Below, one piece after another: positions 16,730 through 24,388 of a stretch of 27,764 nt of DNA. This stretch comes from Leptospira chreensis (lineage in GTDB: Bacteria > Spirochaetota > Leptospiria > Leptospirales > Leptospiraceae): positions 1-27,764 of the forward strand of contig NZ_JAFFPS010000042.1 in the NCBI RefSeq assembly GCF_016919165.1, written 5' to 3'. A model generated the notes under the pieces. The model saw only the letters and a list, made by a program, of their open reading frames with translations. It had not been told where the DNA came from and made no database searches. Both the position numbers and the translations under genes were made by a program. Position 1 is the stretch's first letter; each line of letters starts with the position of its first letter.

Positions 16730-17485
16730 GTGATTTACATTAAAAACAAATCAGAAATTGAAAAGATGAGGAAGGCGGGAAAATTTGCCGCCGAACTCCT
16801 CGTTTACCTAGAGCCCTTTGTAAAAGCTGGGGTCACTACCCTAGAACTCAACGATCTAGCGGAAGCCCATACCAAAAAGAACGGCCATAGGTCGGCTCCT
16901 CTGGGATACAAAGGGTTTCCCAAGTCCATCTGTTCCTCCATCAACCACGTGGTTTGCCATGGAATTCCCAAAAAGGAAGATGTCCTCGCGAGCGGTGACA
17001 TTGTGAATTTGGACGTATCCCCCATTGTGGACGGATACATTGGAGACACCTCCAAAACCTTTATCGTAGGTGGAAAATCCACTCCGGAAGCCGAAAAATT
17101 GGTCGCCGATACGGAAAAAGCGATGTGGGTCGGAATCGAACAAATCAAACCGGGGAACCGGATTGATGATATTGGAAACGCCATCGACGACTTTCTCACA
17201 CCTCTCGGGTATGGAATTGTTCGAGATTTGATGGGTCACGGTGTAGGTCGCAATTTCCACGAAGAACCACAGGTCCCCCATTTTCGGTCACCACGCAAAT
17301 TAGCAAAGATCGAACCTGGAATGATTTTTACAGTCGAACCCATGGTCAATTTAGGAACTTGGGAAGTAAACTTTGATAAATCTGACAAATGGACAGTCCG
17401 CACCAAAGATGGAAAACTCTCTGCCCAGTTTGAACATACCATTCTTGTCACAGACAAAGGGTATGAAATTCTCACAAAAGTTTGA
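16730..17485 (+). CDS. map: Methionine aminopeptidase, type I
   Basis: A 251-residue type I methionine aminopeptidase, which removes the initiator Met from nascent cytoplasmic proteins. The complete metal and catalytic set is present: H77 (VCHGIP), D95 (NLDVSP), D106 (YIGDTS), H170 (MGHGVG), E203 (TVEPMV) and E235 (QFEHTI). No N-terminal zinc-finger or SH3-binding extension. The start is a GTG at 16730, 3 nt after the stop of the histone gene. It is an essential housekeeping gene downstream of the histone. Family and function are secure. Confidence 0.97.
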   Translation: MIYIKNKSEIEKMRKAGKFAAELLVYLEPFVKAGVTTLELNDLAEAHTKKNGHRSAPLGYKGFPKSICSSINHVVCHGIPKKEDVLASGDIVNLDVSPIVDGYIGDTSKTFIVGGKSTPEAEKLVADTEKAMWVGIEQIKPGNRIDDIGNAIDDFLTPLGYGIVRDLMGHGVGRNFHEEPQVPHFRSPRKLAKIEPGMIFTVEPMVNLGTWEVNFDKSDKWTVRTKDGKLSAQFEHTILVTDKGYEILTKV

Positions 17486-17496
17486 ACAAAAGGTTC

Positions 17497-17525
17497 TTGC
17501 TTTCACATTCAATTTGTCGTCTAAT
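17497..17525 (+). promoter_or_regulatory. Putative sigma70-type promoter for the small secreted peptide gene
   Basis: TTGCTT at 17497-17502 and TCTAAT at 17520-17525 are separated by 17 bp. The -10 box matches 5 of 6 and the -35 box 3 of 6 consensus bases. It lies just after map and points to the 43-aa gene at 17543, which would have a 5' leader of about 10 nt containing an AAGAGGA ribosome-binding site. Confidence 0.5.
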
Positions 17526-17542
17526 TCAAGAAGAGGATTATT

Positions 17543-17674
17543 ATGAAAACTGCTATCACTCTATTTAGCCTATTTGTCATCACATCAGCAAGTTTTGCCA
17601 TTTGCCCCGGAAAGGAAAAACGTTCCTGTCCAGGACATGACAAATTAGTTGAGTGCCCCCACGACGGAAAATAG
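17543..17674 (+). CDS. 43-aa exported Cys-rich peptide
   Basis: A small gene with a good AAGAGGA ribosome-binding site at 17530-17536. The product starts with a classic signal peptide, MKTAITLFSLFVITSASFA, with a likely cut after the SFA. The predicted mature peptide is only about 24 residues and very polar: it has three Cys, each followed by Pro (CPGK, CPGH, CPHD), plus two His, Lys residues and a free C-terminal GK. Such CPxH spacing could bind a metal or form a disulfide, but nothing shows this. It lies between map and the receiver gene, 6 nt before the latter, and has its own candidate promoter. I know no family for it. Confidence 0.65.
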   Translation: MKTAITLFSLFVITSASFAICPGKEKRSCPGHDKLVECPHDGK

Positions 17675-17680
17675 TTTCCC

Positions 17681-18076
17681 ATGAACAAAGCCATTCTCTT
17701 CGTCGATGACGAACAAATCATTCTGATGAGTCTGAAGTCTCAGCTCAAAAAACATTTTGGGAACGAGTATCGTTATGAAACGGCCCAAAATACAGAAGAG
17801 GCGTGGTCTATCATCGAAGAATTGGCGGAAGAAGGAATCAACATTCTCATCATCATTTCTGATTGGCTTATGCCGAACCAAAGAGGTGATGAATTCCTTC
17901 GCGATGTACACAAAACTTATCCACAAATTCAAAAAATAATTATTTCCGGTCACATTGATGAACTCTCACTCAATCAATTGAAAGGAGAAGTCGACTTACA
18001 TAGTTTTTTAAACAAACCTTGGTCTGAATCGGATTTAATCAAAAAAGTAGAAGACGCCATTACGAAGATTGCCTAG
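17681..18076 (+). CDS. CheY-like single-domain response regulator
   Basis: A 131-residue receiver domain with no output domain. The acidic pocket is D9-D10-E11 (VDDE), the phosphorylation site is D61 (ISDWLMP), the switch Ser is S89 (ISGH), and the conserved Lys is K112 (NKPW). These are the standard receiver residues, so it should accept phosphate from a histidine kinase. No kinase is adjacent; the GHKL protein at 11881 lacks a phosphoacceptor helix and is not an obvious partner. Signalling would be by protein-protein contact. It lies 6 nt after the small peptide gene and 21 nt before thiM. Confidence 0.92.
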   Translation: MNKAILFVDDEQIILMSLKSQLKKHFGNEYRYETAQNTEEAWSIIEELAEEGINILIIISDWLMPNQRGDEFLRDVHKTYPQIQKIIISGHIDELSLNQLKGEVDLHSFLNKPWSESDLIKKVEDAITKIA

Positions 18077-18093
18077 GTTTTCCTAGGAAACCT
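18075..18093 (+). promoter_or_regulatory. Hairpin overlapping the thiM ribosome-binding site
   Basis: AGGTTT at 18075-18080 pairs perfectly with AAACCT at 18088-18093 around a 7-nt loop. The AGGA Shine-Dalgarno of thiM (18085-18088) lies in the loop and 3' arm. Two CCTAGG palindromes (18072-18077 and 18082-18087) overlap it. It could modulate thiM translation or act as a weak end of the receiver transcript. No TPP riboswitch (THI box) fits in the 21-nt gap. Confidence 0.35.
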
Positions 18094-18097
18094 CCGC

Positions 18098-18901
18098 ATG
18101 TCAAAATCAATCATTGAAAATACTATCGAAGATTTAGAATCCTTACGTTCTAAATCCCCACTCGTTCATAATATCACAAACTACGTAGTCATGAATAACA
18201 CTGCCAATGCTCTTCTTGCCATTGGTGCTTCTCCCATTATGGCTCATGCCATCGAAGAAGTCGAAGAGATGGTTACCATCTGTTCAGCAACAGTCATCAA
18301 CATTGGAACTCTTTCCGAACCTTGGATCCAAAGTATGGAAAAGGCGGCAACCAAAGCAGTCTCTCTTGGGAAACCTTTGATCCTCGATCCTGTGGGTGCA
18401 GGAGCAAGTAACTTGCGTAATGTGGCAATTCGTAGGATCTTAGGAGCCGGTAGTCCGAGTATTGTTCGTGGGAATGCTTCTGAAATTCTTTCGACCCTCA
18501 ACTCTTCTGGAAAAACCAAAGGAGTGGACGCGACGGATTCTTCTGATTCCGCAGTGGATTCTGGAAAGTCTCTTTCCAAAGTCACTGGTGGAGTGGTTGT
18601 GATCTCTGGGGCCACAGACTATATTTTAAGTGGAACAGAGAAAGCCCAAATCAGAAATGGAGACGTTCTTATGACAAAGGTCACAGGCCTTGGTTGTACT
18701 GCCTCTGCCATTTGTGGTGCCTTTGCTGCTATTCAATCCAATCAGTTTCGCGCAGCAACTTCTGCCATGGCGATCATGGGAATTGCGGGAGAAATGGCAA
18801 AAACCAAAACATCTTCTCCAGGAAGTTTCCAAGTGGCATTTTTAGATTCTCTTTATGAGATCAATGCAGATACCATAAAACAAAGGTTCAATGGCGAATA
18901 A
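18098..18901 (+). CDS. thiM: Hydroxyethylthiazole kinase
   Basis: A 267-residue ThiM. It phosphorylates 4-methyl-5-(2-hydroxyethyl)thiazole with ATP for thiamine salvage. The N-terminal VHNITNYVVMNNTANALLAI pattern, the SPIMAHA segment and LDPVGAGAS are typical of the family. The C-terminal TKVTGLGCTASAICGAFAA carries the anion hole and catalytic Cys/Gly region of the ribokinase-like fold. Length is normal. The next gene, thiE, starts 11 nt before its stop, and thiE uses the product of this enzyme. The start at 18098 is preceded by AGGA at 18085, within a small hairpin. Function secure. Confidence 0.95.
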   Translation: MSKSIIENTIEDLESLRSKSPLVHNITNYVVMNNTANALLAIGASPIMAHAIEEVEEMVTICSATVINIGTLSEPWIQSMEKAATKAVSLGKPLILDPVGAGASNLRNVAIRRILGAGSPSIVRGNASEILSTLNSSGKTKGVDATDSSDSAVDSGKSLSKVTGGVVVISGATDYILSGTEKAQIRNGDVLMTKVTGLGCTASAICGAFAAIQSNQFRAATSAMAIMGIAGEMAKTKTSSPGSFQVAFLDSLYEINADTIKQRFNGE

Positions 18902-19529
18902 AAAAATTCGTGGGGTTTATTTGGTAACAGATAGACCCCTTTGCCTCAACCATAGTTTGGCTGAGGTAGTGCGCCTAGCAGCCCTCGGGGGAGTCAATCT
19001 TGTCCAACTCCGAGAAAAAGAAACCAATAGCCGCGAATTTTTAGAACTCGCAAAACATTTAAAAGAAATCCTAACTCCTTTTCAGATTCCCCTTCTTATC
19101 AATGACCGCCTAGATATCTGTTTGGCGGCCGAAGCGGACGGTGTCCACTTGGGTCAATCAGACCTTCCTTGGGAAGACGCACGTCGAATCTTAGGAAATG
19201 ATTCCATCATTGGGCTCTCTTTAGAAACAAAAGAAGACTATCAAACTCTCATCCAAACAGATCGCCATCCCAACTTAGATTATTTAGCAGTATCTCCTGT
19301 GTTTGATACTGATACCAAAACCAATACTAAACCTGCTTGGGGACTCGAAGGACTTGGCTGGTTACGAAACCAAACCACAATTCCCATTGTTGCCATTGGA
19401 GGGATTAAAGAATCCAACGCGAAAGCAGTTGTGGATGCAGGTGCCGATTCTTTAGCCGTTGTGAGTGCGATTTGTTCGGCAAAGGATCCGAAACTGGCGA
19501 CAGAAATTTTATCATCTAACTTTACTTAG
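18891..19529 (+). CDS. thiE: Thiamine phosphate synthase
   Basis: A 212-residue TIM-barrel enzyme that joins hydroxymethylpyrimidine diphosphate with thiazole phosphate to give thiamine phosphate. Family features in order: GVYLVTDR at the first strand, LVQLREKE, LLINDRLDICLAAEADGVHLGQ (the diphosphate and Mg region), AVSPVFDT followed by a TKT segment, and VAIGGI near the end. The start overlaps the thiM coding region by 11 nt, so translation is coupled. Downstream it faces queG with only 5 bp between the stops. Function secure. Confidence 0.95.
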   Translation: MANKKIRGVYLVTDRPLCLNHSLAEVVRLAALGGVNLVQLREKETNSREFLELAKHLKEILTPFQIPLLINDRLDICLAAEADGVHLGQSDLPWEDARRILGNDSIIGLSLETKEDYQTLIQTDRHPNLDYLAVSPVFDTDTKTNTKPAWGLEGLGWLRNQTTIPIVAIGGIKESNAKAVVDAGADSLAVVSAICSAKDPKLATEILSSNFT

Positions 19530-19534
19530 TATCA

Positions 19535-20524
19535 TCAAGAGCGATTTTTATTTTCGACATCTTTCTCTTTTAAATTCCGATTCCAAATTTCAAATCCAAT
19601 CCTTTCAATCGGTGAATCTTTAAAATAAAAATCAAACTCTTCTTTGGTAAGAGATTCTTTGGATGCAAAATCCGGGTCGGACCAAAAGGCTCGGGGCAAA
19701 AACTTAGGTTCTGTTGTTTCGACTTCGTTTCGTTTGGCCACATTTGCATTCCAGGGACAGACTTCTTGGCAAAGATCACATCCATACACCCAACCTTTCC
19801 TATCCCATTCTAAAAAAGATTCCGTCGCTTCGGTTTCTTCCCGGTCTTCTATGGTTAGGTAAGAGATACATTTTCTCGCATCCATTTTATATTCTTCGAG
19901 AGCACCCGTGGGACAAACATCCAAACATTTACGGCAACTCCCACAATGGTCTGTGACCATTTCCTCTGGATCCGGGCCACCTAACTCTAAATCCGTGAGA
20001 ATGGTAGATAGAAAAAAATAAGACCCAAGTTTGGGATGGATGAGGTTTGTATTTTTTCCCTGCCAAACAATCCCCGACTCTCTTGTCAGAATTTTTTCTG
20101 CAATGGGCAAACTGTCCACGGACTGGCGGAATTTATGACTTGGGAACTCTTTGCGAAGGATTTTTAGAATCCGATTTCCTTTTCCCTTTAGAAGGAGATG
20201 GTAATCAGAACCTAACGCATAACGAGAAACTTTAGATTCCATTTGAGAAACCACTTCTTCTCCTTGGCTCGACCGGTATATAAACCCAAGACAAATCACG
20301 GATCGAGGAATGAGGCCTAAGTTTTCAAAACGATTTCTGATTCCCACGGCATGGTCTTTGGCAAACCAAGACATGGAACCAAACTGTTCTCCCGCAATCC
20401 ATTCCTCCAAACGTTCTAAATCGGAACTCGGGATCTTTGCCTCTGTAAATCCCACTAAAGAAAATCCTTCCTTTTCACAAATGGTTTTAATTTGAGAACG
20501 AATCTGATAGATTGGATTTGTCAT
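19535..20524 (-). CDS. queG: Epoxyqueuosine reductase
   Basis: A 329-residue QueG, the cobalamin- and iron-sulfur-dependent enzyme that reduces epoxyqueuosine to queuosine in tRNA. The central motif VDSLPIAEK (with the candidate catalytic Asp) and WQGKNTNLI fit the cobalamin-binding core. Two ferredoxin-like clusters follow: CGSCRKCLDVCPTGAL, and YGCDLCQEVCPWN with the preceding RKCISYLTIE. No HEAT-repeat extension is present, so it is the short form. The start ATG at 20524 is overlapped by the ATG of the divergent gene (CATG). No other in-frame Met is near, and the N terminus aligns with the usual QueG beginning. It is convergent with thiE. Confidence 0.95.
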   Translation of the reverse strand: MTNPIYQIRSQIKTICEKEGFSLVGFTEAKIPSSDLERLEEWIAGEQFGSMSWFAKDHAVGIRNRFENLGLIPRSVICLGFIYRSSQGEEVVSQMESKVSRYALGSDYHLLLKGKGNRILKILRKEFPSHKFRQSVDSLPIAEKILTRESGIVWQGKNTNLIHPKLGSYFFLSTILTDLELGGPDPEEMVTDHCGSCRKCLDVCPTGALEEYKMDARKCISYLTIEDREETEATESFLEWDRKGWVYGCDLCQEVCPWNANVAKRNEVETTEPKFLPRAFWSDPDFASKESLTKEEFDFYFKDSPIERIGFEIWNRNLKEKDVENKNRS

Positions 20525-20909
20525 GGGTGAAAACAGGAATGAAGTCTATCTTACTGAGATCCAAGGCCAGTTGCCAAGCCATTTGTATGTCCATATCCCA
20601 AAACTAGTTTCTCTATTCCCACAAATAGAAGCACTGGTCACCCTTCCCAAAGGCATTCCAGAATTACTAAGAAAGGGAATTTACTTTGCCTTAATCCAGT
20701 CGGTAGTGCGTCTCCTCGAAAGAAACACAGACCCCCTCCTTCCCGAAATCCTTCCTGAGTATGGGGAACTGATTCGTTCTGTAACGGACACCTATTCCAT
20801 TTTGCATCCAGAAGCTGAGTCCAACTGGCTTGCCGAATGCATCCAATACGGAGACAAATCGGCTTACCATTGGGAATGGAAACATTTTGATTCGAGAGAG
20901 TTGTTTTAA
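20523..20909 (+). CDS. Hypothetical protein divergent from queG
   Basis: A 128-residue protein of unknown family, probably helical, without signal peptide or membrane segment. Visible features are a LPKGIPELLRKG stretch around residue 41 and a Trp-rich C terminus (WLAECIQYGDKSAYHWEWKH). Its ATG at 20523 shares two bases with the start codon of queG on the other strand, which leaves no room for a ribosome-binding site or promoter outside queG. A later in-frame TTG (for example at the LPSHLY residues) is a possible true start. The frame is uninterrupted and the region has no competing gene, so I accept it. Confidence 0.68.
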   Translation: MGENRNEVYLTEIQGQLPSHLYVHIPKLVSLFPQIEALVTLPKGIPELLRKGIYFALIQSVVRLLERNTDPLLPEILPEYGELIRSVTDTYSILHPEAESNWLAECIQYGDKSAYHWEWKHFDSRELF

Positions 20910-20932
20910 ATTACCAATTTGCCTGTAATCAA

Positions 20933-21328
20933 CTACAGACGTTCTTTTTCCAAAGATTTTAAAAAATCAGGAGGGATGGGTTTTTTGGTCTTAGCTCGGT
21001 AATCAAAGTAAACCTGCACAGTTTTTGCAGATACATAAAGAGTATTTGTTTTCCCGTCTCGGATTTCATACGAAAATTCCCAAGATGTTGTGCCAATGGA
21101 AGATACCCAAGTGGATACATAAATGGAAGCTCCCGGAAGAACCGATGCCTTCAAATCCATTTCCACGCGCGCGAGCACAAAGGGAATGTCTTCGAGTTCT
21201 GCCACAGATAGATACCGATTGCAAAAATCTAATCTGGCCAATTCTAAATAGGTCGAATAACTAGAGTTATTAACCCTTCGCATGGGATCCATATCATTAA
21301 ATCGAATTTGAATTTCCGTTCGAATCAT
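20933..21328 (-). CDS. Hotdog-fold acyl-CoA thioesterase (4HBT/FcbC-YbgC type)
   Basis: A 131-residue single hotdog domain. The N-terminal signature IRFNDMDPMRRVNNSSYSTY carries D12 and D14 at the usual active-site positions and the conserved VNN before the long helix ending LELARL. This matches 4-hydroxybenzoyl-CoA-thioesterase-like and YbgC-like enzymes, which hydrolyse acyl-CoA or acyl-ACP in the cytoplasm. The acyl specificity is not evident. It lies 43 nt downstream of the OmpA-domain gene on the same strand. No strong ribosome-binding site is seen. Confidence 0.9.
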   Translation of the reverse strand: MIRTEIQIRFNDMDPMRRVNNSSYSTYLELARLDFCNRYLSVAELEDIPFVLARVEMDLKASVLPGASIYVSTWVSSIGTTSWEFSYEIRDGKTNTLYVSAKTVQVYFDYRAKTKKPIPPDFLKSLEKERL

Positions 21329-21371
21329 ACTGCTAAATACAAAATTAAAAGTCCCGACTCCTACGTCATCT

Positions 21372-21848
21372 TTATGTTTCTAATCTGTATTGAATCTTTA
21401 CAGATCGCAACAACCTTCGTAATACCGGACTGCCTCCAAAACTTGGGTCTAAAAAAGTTGTATTGATTTTATCTTTGGGGATCCCTAATGAAATCAAATA
21501 TCTTTCTACAATGCGGACTCTTTCTTTTATCAATCGTCGGTTTTTTGATACATTCCCGGATGCATCCGCAGAACCAATCAATTGAATGTATCCAATTTGG
21601 GTCAAAATTGTCTGGTCCAATTGTTCTCGTATCAAATCCACGGATTGTTTTTCCAAACTTGAGGAGCCGGCGGAGAAGAGAATGGAAAATTCCTTCGTTT
21701 CCGATTCCATAACCAACATATTTTCTTCCCCATCGGATTTGTTTTTTTTGCGTACATTTGGTATAGGTTTGTTACTTTGTCCGCTCCCTCTCCAAATCCA
21801 ATAGAGGATGGAACCAAGTCCGACTAACACTAGGGAAATCCAAATCAC
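21372..21848 (-). CDS. OmpA-domain protein with N-terminal membrane anchor
   Basis: A 158-residue protein. Residues 2-19 (IWISLVLVGLGSILYWIW) form one transmembrane helix followed by a charged linker rich in Lys and Asp. The C-terminal about 100 residues fit the OmpA/MotB peptidoglycan-associating fold: ILFSAGSSSL, then IQLIGSADASGNVSKNRRLI with the conserved Asp and Asn, then RVRIVERYLISLGI. The NxxLSxxRA motif is degenerate (NRRLIKERV). It is therefore likely an inner-membrane protein tethering to the cell wall. The first available start is a GTG at 21848 that directly abuts an AAGGGAG sequence, an unusually short spacing, so the true start is uncertain by a few codons. Confidence 0.82.
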   Translation of the reverse strand: MIWISLVLVGLGSILYWIWRGSGQSNKPIPNVRKKNKSDGEENMLVMESETKEFSILFSAGSSSLEKQSVDLIREQLDQTILTQIGYIQLIGSADASGNVSKNRRLIKERVRIVERYLISLGIPKDKINTTFLDPSFGGSPVLRRLLRSVKIQYRLET

Positions 21849-21893
21849 TCCCTTTAGACCCGCTCCCGATCTGGGAAATTTCTTTCAAACGAG

Positions 21894-21921
21894 TAGACAA
21901 AATAAATTACTTTAGTACAAT
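21894..21921 (+). promoter_or_regulatory. Putative sigma70-type promoter giving a very short leader for the first propeller lipoprotein
   Basis: TAGACA at 21894-21899 (5 of 6 to TTGACA) and TACAAT at 21916-21921 (5 of 6 to TATAAT) are spaced by 16 bp. Transcription would begin near 21927-21929, at or a few bases before the ATG cluster at 21929, 21932 and 21938. The mRNA would be leaderless or nearly so. Confidence 0.45.
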
Positions 21922-21928
21922 ATCGAGT

Positions 21929-24235
21929 ATGATGGACATGCGAAAACTTTTCCTCGCCTATGCGTTGTCAATGGGGCTGGCTTTTGGCTGTAAACCCGCA
22001 GATCTTTCGAACGCTTGTGATGCGAAAACAGATGCATACTTTCAGGCTACGGTCATTCGATTTCTCACCGGAGATAGATCCCCCTCTTGTTACCCTTCCT
22101 TTGATTTTCAAGACCTATGGGGTGTTTTTATGCCGAGCTCAGGAATTACGACGACTGTTCATTCACTCGCTAGTTATAATGACCAAATCATCGTCGGTGG
22201 CAATTTCAAATATGTTGGCCCTTCCACGGGCAGTGTAGTTTACTTAGAAACAAAAAATGGGAAGGTATTACCCAATCGAAATTGCCCTTATTTAAAAGTA
22301 GTGGGGACAACAGGAATTGCCATCTCTGATGGAGGGGGAGGTTTTTATATAGGAGGTAGCTTCTTTGCTGTCCAAGGGGAAGAGAGATTCAGCGTAGCTC
22401 ATATCCTTCCTGGTTGCGTATTAGATCGTAACTTTAATGTACCGAAGGATAATACCAGAGAGATTTATACCCTACTCCTCAAAAATGATTCCCTCTATGT
22501 GGGAGGAATTTTTTCTGACTGGGGTGGTGATACATCGCAGAAGTATCTGGTGCGTCTGAATCGTTATACTGGTGTCTTGGACACTGGATTCACTTCTGGG
22601 GCAGATAACCTGGTGTCCGATTTAGAAACTGATGGAGATTCTCTATATGTTTGTGGAGAATTTGCTAACATTGGGGGTTTTGCAAGACGTGCCTTAGCAA
22701 AATTTTCTCTCTCTTCAGGTCTAATTATATCTTCTTTCAATACAACCATTAACGGTGGGACTTGCCTCGATTTGCATTATGGAACCGATGCGAGTGGGAG
22801 TCCGAATATTTTTGCTGGTGGTGATATGACAACTCCAACATTTAGTCGAGCAATATCATTTTATCCCGATGGAACTTTGACCACTTGGAATCCAAATCCT
22901 AATGCGAAAGTAAATTCAATCCAACAATACAACAATACCATTTATTTAGGCGGTGATTTTACCACCATCAATGGTGCAACTTCCGCTTCCAAATTAGTCT
23001 CTGTAAATAATAGTACGGGAACTGCCATCACTACAAATTATGGTATCATCGCTAGTGTCACCGGCGATTCCATCGCAACCCTGCAAATCATAGAAAATAC
23101 TTTGTACGTAACGGGCGATTTTTCGTCGATTAAATCGACTCCCAGAAACTACGCGGCGGCACTTTCTTTACCCGACGAATCAGTCACTGCCTTCGATCCG
23201 GCGTATGATGGAAATATCAGCAATCCTGGTTCTGGAATTGTGTCAGCAGGGAACGGAGTGGTCCTTGTCACTTCCAGTCGTTCCACAGTGAATGTAACTG
23301 CTCGAAACAATTTTGCCGTTATAGATGAAGTGACGGGTGCACCCATAGAGGGAACACCTTACTTTGATTTCCCGATCAAAGCCCTTCATGTTATTGGAAA
23401 TAGATTGTTTGCAGGAGGTTCGTTTACCAATGTGGCCGGACAGTCACGAAATGCGTTTGTTATTTTGGATTTACCAAACTACCAGCTAAGCCCAACTAAT
23501 ATAGTGCTAACTGGTTCCCCAGAAATCCGCACGATTGTCAGTGATGAATCGCAAGTATACGTGGGCGGGACAAGTTTAGCTAATGTGAATGCGCTACCAA
23601 GGAATGGAGCCTTTGCTCTCAGTTTAAATGACCTTACTGTCACCAACTGGAATCCCAACCTCAATGGTAGCGGTGAAAGTTTTCTTGTAGTTCAAGATTT
23701 AGTTTTCTTAGGGGGATTGTATACGGGAATTAACGGGGATGGTGTTACCGCAAGTTACCAAGCAGTGGATAAGGTCTCTGGCCTTAAAAAAGGTATCCCT
23801 TCTGCGACCAGTTTTCCAAACAGTGGAGTCTACGCACAAACCTTAGTGGGTACAAAAATCTATCTCGGTGGGCAATTCATAACCATTGGTGGCGTGACTG
23901 GGTACAATAATATTGCAGTGTATAATGTAACTACACAATCTTACGAACAACCTAACCCAGTATATGCAGATAACATTGTGAATCATCTTGCATCCTACCC
24001 TGGTGGGAATGTCTTTATCGGAGGATCCTTTACTGGACTTAACGGAGCCACTGACAGATATTCCTTTGGAGTCTATAACAACAACACAAGTATTTTATCT
24101 CCATGGAATGCTGCAATCAATGATGTAGTTTATACATCCATGTATAAAAATGGAAAATACTATTTGGGTGGGGCCTTTTCCGTCGCTCTGAAAAAAAGTA
24201 ATGGTGGGCTTGTTAGGACTAGTTTGAATGAATGA
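21929..24235 (+). CDS. DUF5122/delta-60-like beta-propeller lipoprotein, copy 1
   Basis: A 768-residue predicted lipoprotein. The signal peptide ends in a spirochaete-style lipobox, LAFG-Cys21. A conserved head module follows (CKPADL, then a CDA, then IRFLTGDRS and a second Cys pair). The rest is made of about 55-residue units each carrying an I/VxxGGxFxxxxG hairpin: VGGNFKYVG, IGGSFFAVQG, VGGIFSDWGG, LGGDFTTING, AGGSFTNVAG and more. I count 13 clear motifs and one degenerate one in eighth place, that is 14 units, compatible with two seven-bladed propellers. Likely exported and lipid-anchored. ATGs at 21929, 21932 and 21938 are all possible starts; 21938 gives the neatest signal peptide. Tandem paralogue of the next gene. 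Ligand unknown. Confidence 0.88.
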   Translation: MMDMRKLFLAYALSMGLAFGCKPADLSNACDAKTDAYFQATVIRFLTGDRSPSCYPSFDFQDLWGVFMPSSGITTTVHSLASYNDQIIVGGNFKYVGPSTGSVVYLETKNGKVLPNRNCPYLKVVGTTGIAISDGGGGFYIGGSFFAVQGEERFSVAHILPGCVLDRNFNVPKDNTREIYTLLLKNDSLYVGGIFSDWGGDTSQKYLVRLNRYTGVLDTGFTSGADNLVSDLETDGDSLYVCGEFANIGGFARRALAKFSLSSGLIISSFNTTINGGTCLDLHYGTDASGSPNIFAGGDMTTPTFSRAISFYPDGTLTTWNPNPNAKVNSIQQYNNTIYLGGDFTTINGATSASKLVSVNNSTGTAITTNYGIIASVTGDSIATLQIIENTLYVTGDFSSIKSTPRNYAAALSLPDESVTAFDPAYDGNISNPGSGIVSAGNGVVLVTSSRSTVNVTARNNFAVIDEVTGAPIEGTPYFDFPIKALHVIGNRLFAGGSFTNVAGQSRNAFVILDLPNYQLSPTNIVLTGSPEIRTIVSDESQVYVGGTSLANVNALPRNGAFALSLNDLTVTNWNPNLNGSGESFLVVQDLVFLGGLYTGINGDGVTASYQAVDKVSGLKKGIPSATSFPNSGVYAQTLVGTKIYLGGQFITIGGVTGYNNIAVYNVTTQSYEQPNPVYADNIVNHLASYPGGNVFIGGSFTGLNGATDRYSFGVYNNNTSILSPWNAAINDVVYTSMYKNGKYYLGGAFSVALKKSNGGLVRTSLNE

Positions 24236-24388
24236 TCACAGAACGTCCGTTCAATGATTATCTTCGTATCTGAAACATAACTTCAAATCGATTCCAATAT
24301 AATTGAAAATTGAATCTTCTACAAATTTGTTTTGATTCATAACGCTCAAAAATCTCGACATGGAACTAGAGATCGAAACTCTGGGTTC
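24236..24388 (+). other. Spacer between the two propeller lipoprotein genes
   Basis: 153 bp of AT-rich sequence without a reading frame of its own. It contains a perfect TATAAT at 24298-24303 but no convincing -35 box at 16-18 bp, so a separate promoter for the second copy is possible but unproven. No hairpin terminator with a T-run is obvious. Confidence 0.4.

Noticed and set aside
18060..18098. TPP riboswitch before thiM
   Set aside because: Only 21 nt separate the receiver stop from the thiM start, too short for a THI box, and no conserved CUGAGA-type core is present.
24332..24388. Longer TTG start for the second propeller lipoprotein
   Set aside because: It would put 19 charged residues in front of the signal peptide; the ATG at 24389 gives an N region, hydrophobic core and lipobox in the expected places.
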